Below, one piece after another: positions 62,618 to 64,000 of a stretch of DNA of 64,000 nucleotides. The number at the start of each line of letters is the position of its first letter. Position 1 is the stretch's first letter. The notes below the pieces were generated by a model. It was not told the origin of the DNA. It saw only the letters and a list, made by a program, of their open reading frames with translations, and searched no databases. A program made the position numbers and the translations under genes. The stretch is from an uncultured Porphyromonadaceae bacterium (GTDB lineage: Bacteria; Bacteroidota; Bacteroidia; Bacteroidales; Muribaculaceae): assembly GCA_947177185.1 (NCBI GenBank), contig CAMWTJ010000003.1, positions 1-64,000 on the forward strand, read 5' to 3'.

Positions 62618-64000
62618 ATGAGCCTATACGGAAACGCGGTAAGACGCCCCATCATGACCACACTGTGCTTTGTGGCGGTTGTGATTCTGGGTCTGTTTTC
62701 GCTTAACACACTCCCCATCGACCTCTACCCCGATGTCGAAACAAACACCCTCATGGTGATGACATCGTATCAGGGCGCGAGCGCGCAGGACATCGAACAA
62801 AACGTCACGCGTCCGCTCGAAAACGTACTCAACTCCGTCAACGACCTCAAGCATATCACCTCCAAAAGCCGCGAGGGTATCTCCGTGATTACGCTCGAAT
62901 TCGAATACGGCAAGGATATCGACGTGCTCACCAACGACGTGCGCGACAAGCTCGACCTGGTGTCGTCGTCGCTGCCCGACGATGTCGAGAATCCTACCAT
63001 ATTCAAGTTCTCGTCGGACATGATTCCGATTGTAATGCTGTCGGTGCGCGCTTCCGAGAGCATGCCCGGCCTCTACAAGATACTCGACGAAGCCGTGGCC
63101 AACCCGCTCGCGCGCATCAACGGAGTGGGCTCCGTGAGCATCTCGGGCGCGCCGAAGCGCGAAATACACATCTATGCCGACCCTGCCCGACTTGAAGCCT
63201 ACGGACTCACCATAGAGCAGATAGCCTCAGTGATTGCAGCCGAAAACCGCAACATCCCCGGAGGCTCCTTCGACATAGGTTCCGACACATATTCCATGCG
63301 CGTGCAGGGCGAGTTTTCCTCGTCGGACCAGATGGCCGGCGTGGTGGTAGGCTCGCGCAACGGGCGCAACGTGTATCTGCGCGACGTGGCCCGCATCGAC
63401 GATTCGCTCGAGGAGCGCGCCCAGCAGACCTACAACGACGGCGAAAAGGGCGCCATGATTATCATACAGAAGCAGAGCGGCGCCAATTCGGTGGAAATCT
63501 CCAACAAAGTGCTGGAAATCCTTCCGTCGATACAGAAGCGACTGCCCTCCGACGTAAAACTCGGCATAATAGTGGATACGTCCGACAATATCCGCAACAC
63601 CATAGCCTCGCTTGTGGAAACTGTGCTTTACGCGCTGCTTTTCGTGGTGATTGTGGTTTTCTTCTTCCTCGGACGCTGGCGCGCCACGCTCATTATCACC
63701 ATCACCATACCGATTTCGCTCATAGCATCTTTCATATACCTTGCTGTCACGGGCAACTCTCTGAACATCGTGTCGCTTTCGGCCCTGTCGATATCCATAG
63801 GCATGGTCGTGGACGATGCCATCGTGGTTCTTGAAAACGTGACCACACACATAGAGCGCGGCTCCGACCCGCGCCAGGCGGCGGTGCACGGCACCAACGA
63901 GGTTGCCATATCCGTGGTGGCGTCCACACTCACCCTTATAGCCGTATTCTTCCCGCTGACACTCGTCACGGGCATGACCGGCGTGCTGTTCCGCCAGCTC
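62618..64000 (+). CDS. RND efflux transporter (AcrB/CusA-type), 3' truncated by window
   Basis: The first 461 residues of an inner-membrane proton-driven pump. The start MSLYGNAVRRPIMTTLCFVAVVILG opens TM1; the porter domain (LPIDLYPDVETN, VNDLKHITSKSREG, GVGSVSISGAPKREI) and the TM4 motif ISIGMVVDDAIVVLENV are visible. The paired Asp residues in VVDDA are the proton-relay site of TM4. The frame is open to the last base, so the gene continues beyond the window. It lies 29 nt after the adaptor gene. Confidence 0.95.
   Translation, partial: MSLYGNAVRRPIMTTLCFVAVVILGLFSLNTLPIDLYPDVETNTLMVMTSYQGASAQDIEQNVTRPLENVLNSVNDLKHITSKSREGISVITLEFEYGKDIDVLTNDVRDKLDLVSSSLPDDVENPTIFKFSSDMIPIVMLSVRASESMPGLYKILDEAVANPLARINGVGSVSISGAPKREIHIYADPARLEAYGLTIEQIASVIAAENRNIPGGSFDIGSDTYSMRVQGEFSSSDQMAGVVVGSRNGRNVYLRDVARIDDSLEERAQQTYNDGEKGAMIIIQKQSGANSVEISNKVLEILPSIQKRLPSDVKLGIIVDTSDNIRNTIASLVETVLYALLFVVIVVFFFLGRWRATLIITITIPISLIASFIYLAVTGNSLNIVSLSALSISIGMVVDDAIVVLENVTTHIERGSDPRQAAVHGTNEVAISVVASTLTLIAVFFPLTLVTGMTGVLFRQL

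Noticed and set aside
1..64000. CRISPR arrays, insertion sequences, prophage or conjugative genes
   Set aside because: No regularly spaced repeats, transposase, integrase, Tra or phage proteins were seen on either strand.

Overview
The window reads as a chromosomal segment from a Bacteroidota bacterium of order Bacteroidales. The evidence is the promoter form (TTG, 19-22 nt, TAnnTTTG) found upstream of many genes, weak or absent Shine-Dalgarno sequences, a single-chain SecD-SecF fusion, a NagB-PIG-L fusion, a GH97 glycosidase, a rubrerythrin, and many lipoproteins and outer-membrane barrels. Coding DNA is GC-rich with strong third-position G/C, so long mirror ORFs appear opposite real genes. 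A gut Muribaculaceae-like member is a plausible inference, not something the sequence proves. I saw no rRNA, tRNA, CRISPR array, insertion sequence or phage gene.

Layout. 1-9.3 kb: a PIF1-like helicase with C-terminal TPRs, NAD+ synthetase, then a tightly overlapped set of a small membrane protein, dxs, trkA and trkH. 9.3-18.0 kb: a PepSY-like lipoprotein, a GlsB-type membrane protein, a terminator, then a long overlapped run starting with parC (DUF3316-like protein, S41 protease, C1 peptidase, YfcE phosphoesterase, SPOR lipoprotein, two small secreted proteins). 18.1-24.2 kb: rubrerythrin, a minus-strand pair (uracil-DNA-glycosylase-like protein and PD-(D/E)XK nuclease), aqpZ, and a RelA-type (p)ppGpp synthetase with a degraded hydrolase domain plus a lipoprotein. 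24.2-28.1 kb (minus): ftsE, a DUF4923-like protein, and a KtrB/KtrA potassium system. 28.2-35.5 kb: an ABC-F ATPase, then a five-gene minus-strand operon (GH97, GHL10-like glycosidase, GT2, phosphoribosyltransferase, HAD phosphatase).

35.6-42.5 kb (minus): htpG; a NagB-PIG-L fusion whose NagB half lacks catalytic residues; a DUF1460-type cysteine hydrolase behind an intact nagB; a candidate small RNA; and a lipoprotein. 42.6-49.9 kb (plus): uvrB, a YgiQ-family radical SAM protein, and an ECF sigma factor locus encoding a small membrane protein, a secreted protein and two related barrels. 50.0-51.4 kb: a visibly AT-richer islet with a perfect promoter, a long leader and two small exported proteins. 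51.6-59.4 kb (minus): secDF, then two rhomboids, an endonuclease/exonuclease/phosphatase-fold protein and an M3 peptidase in one operon. 59.6-64.0 kb (plus): an HU protein and a TolC/adaptor/RND efflux operon cut by the window end.

Most of this is core housekeeping. The stretches that deserve most attention are the amino-sugar region at 37.7-41.9 kb (pseudo-deaminase, inverted repeat over its promoter, sRNA candidate), the AT-rich islet at 50.0-51.4 kb, the ECF sigma locus at 46.7-49.9 kb and the DNA-enzyme pair at 18.8-20.2 kb. I did not find an unmistakably new multi-gene system.
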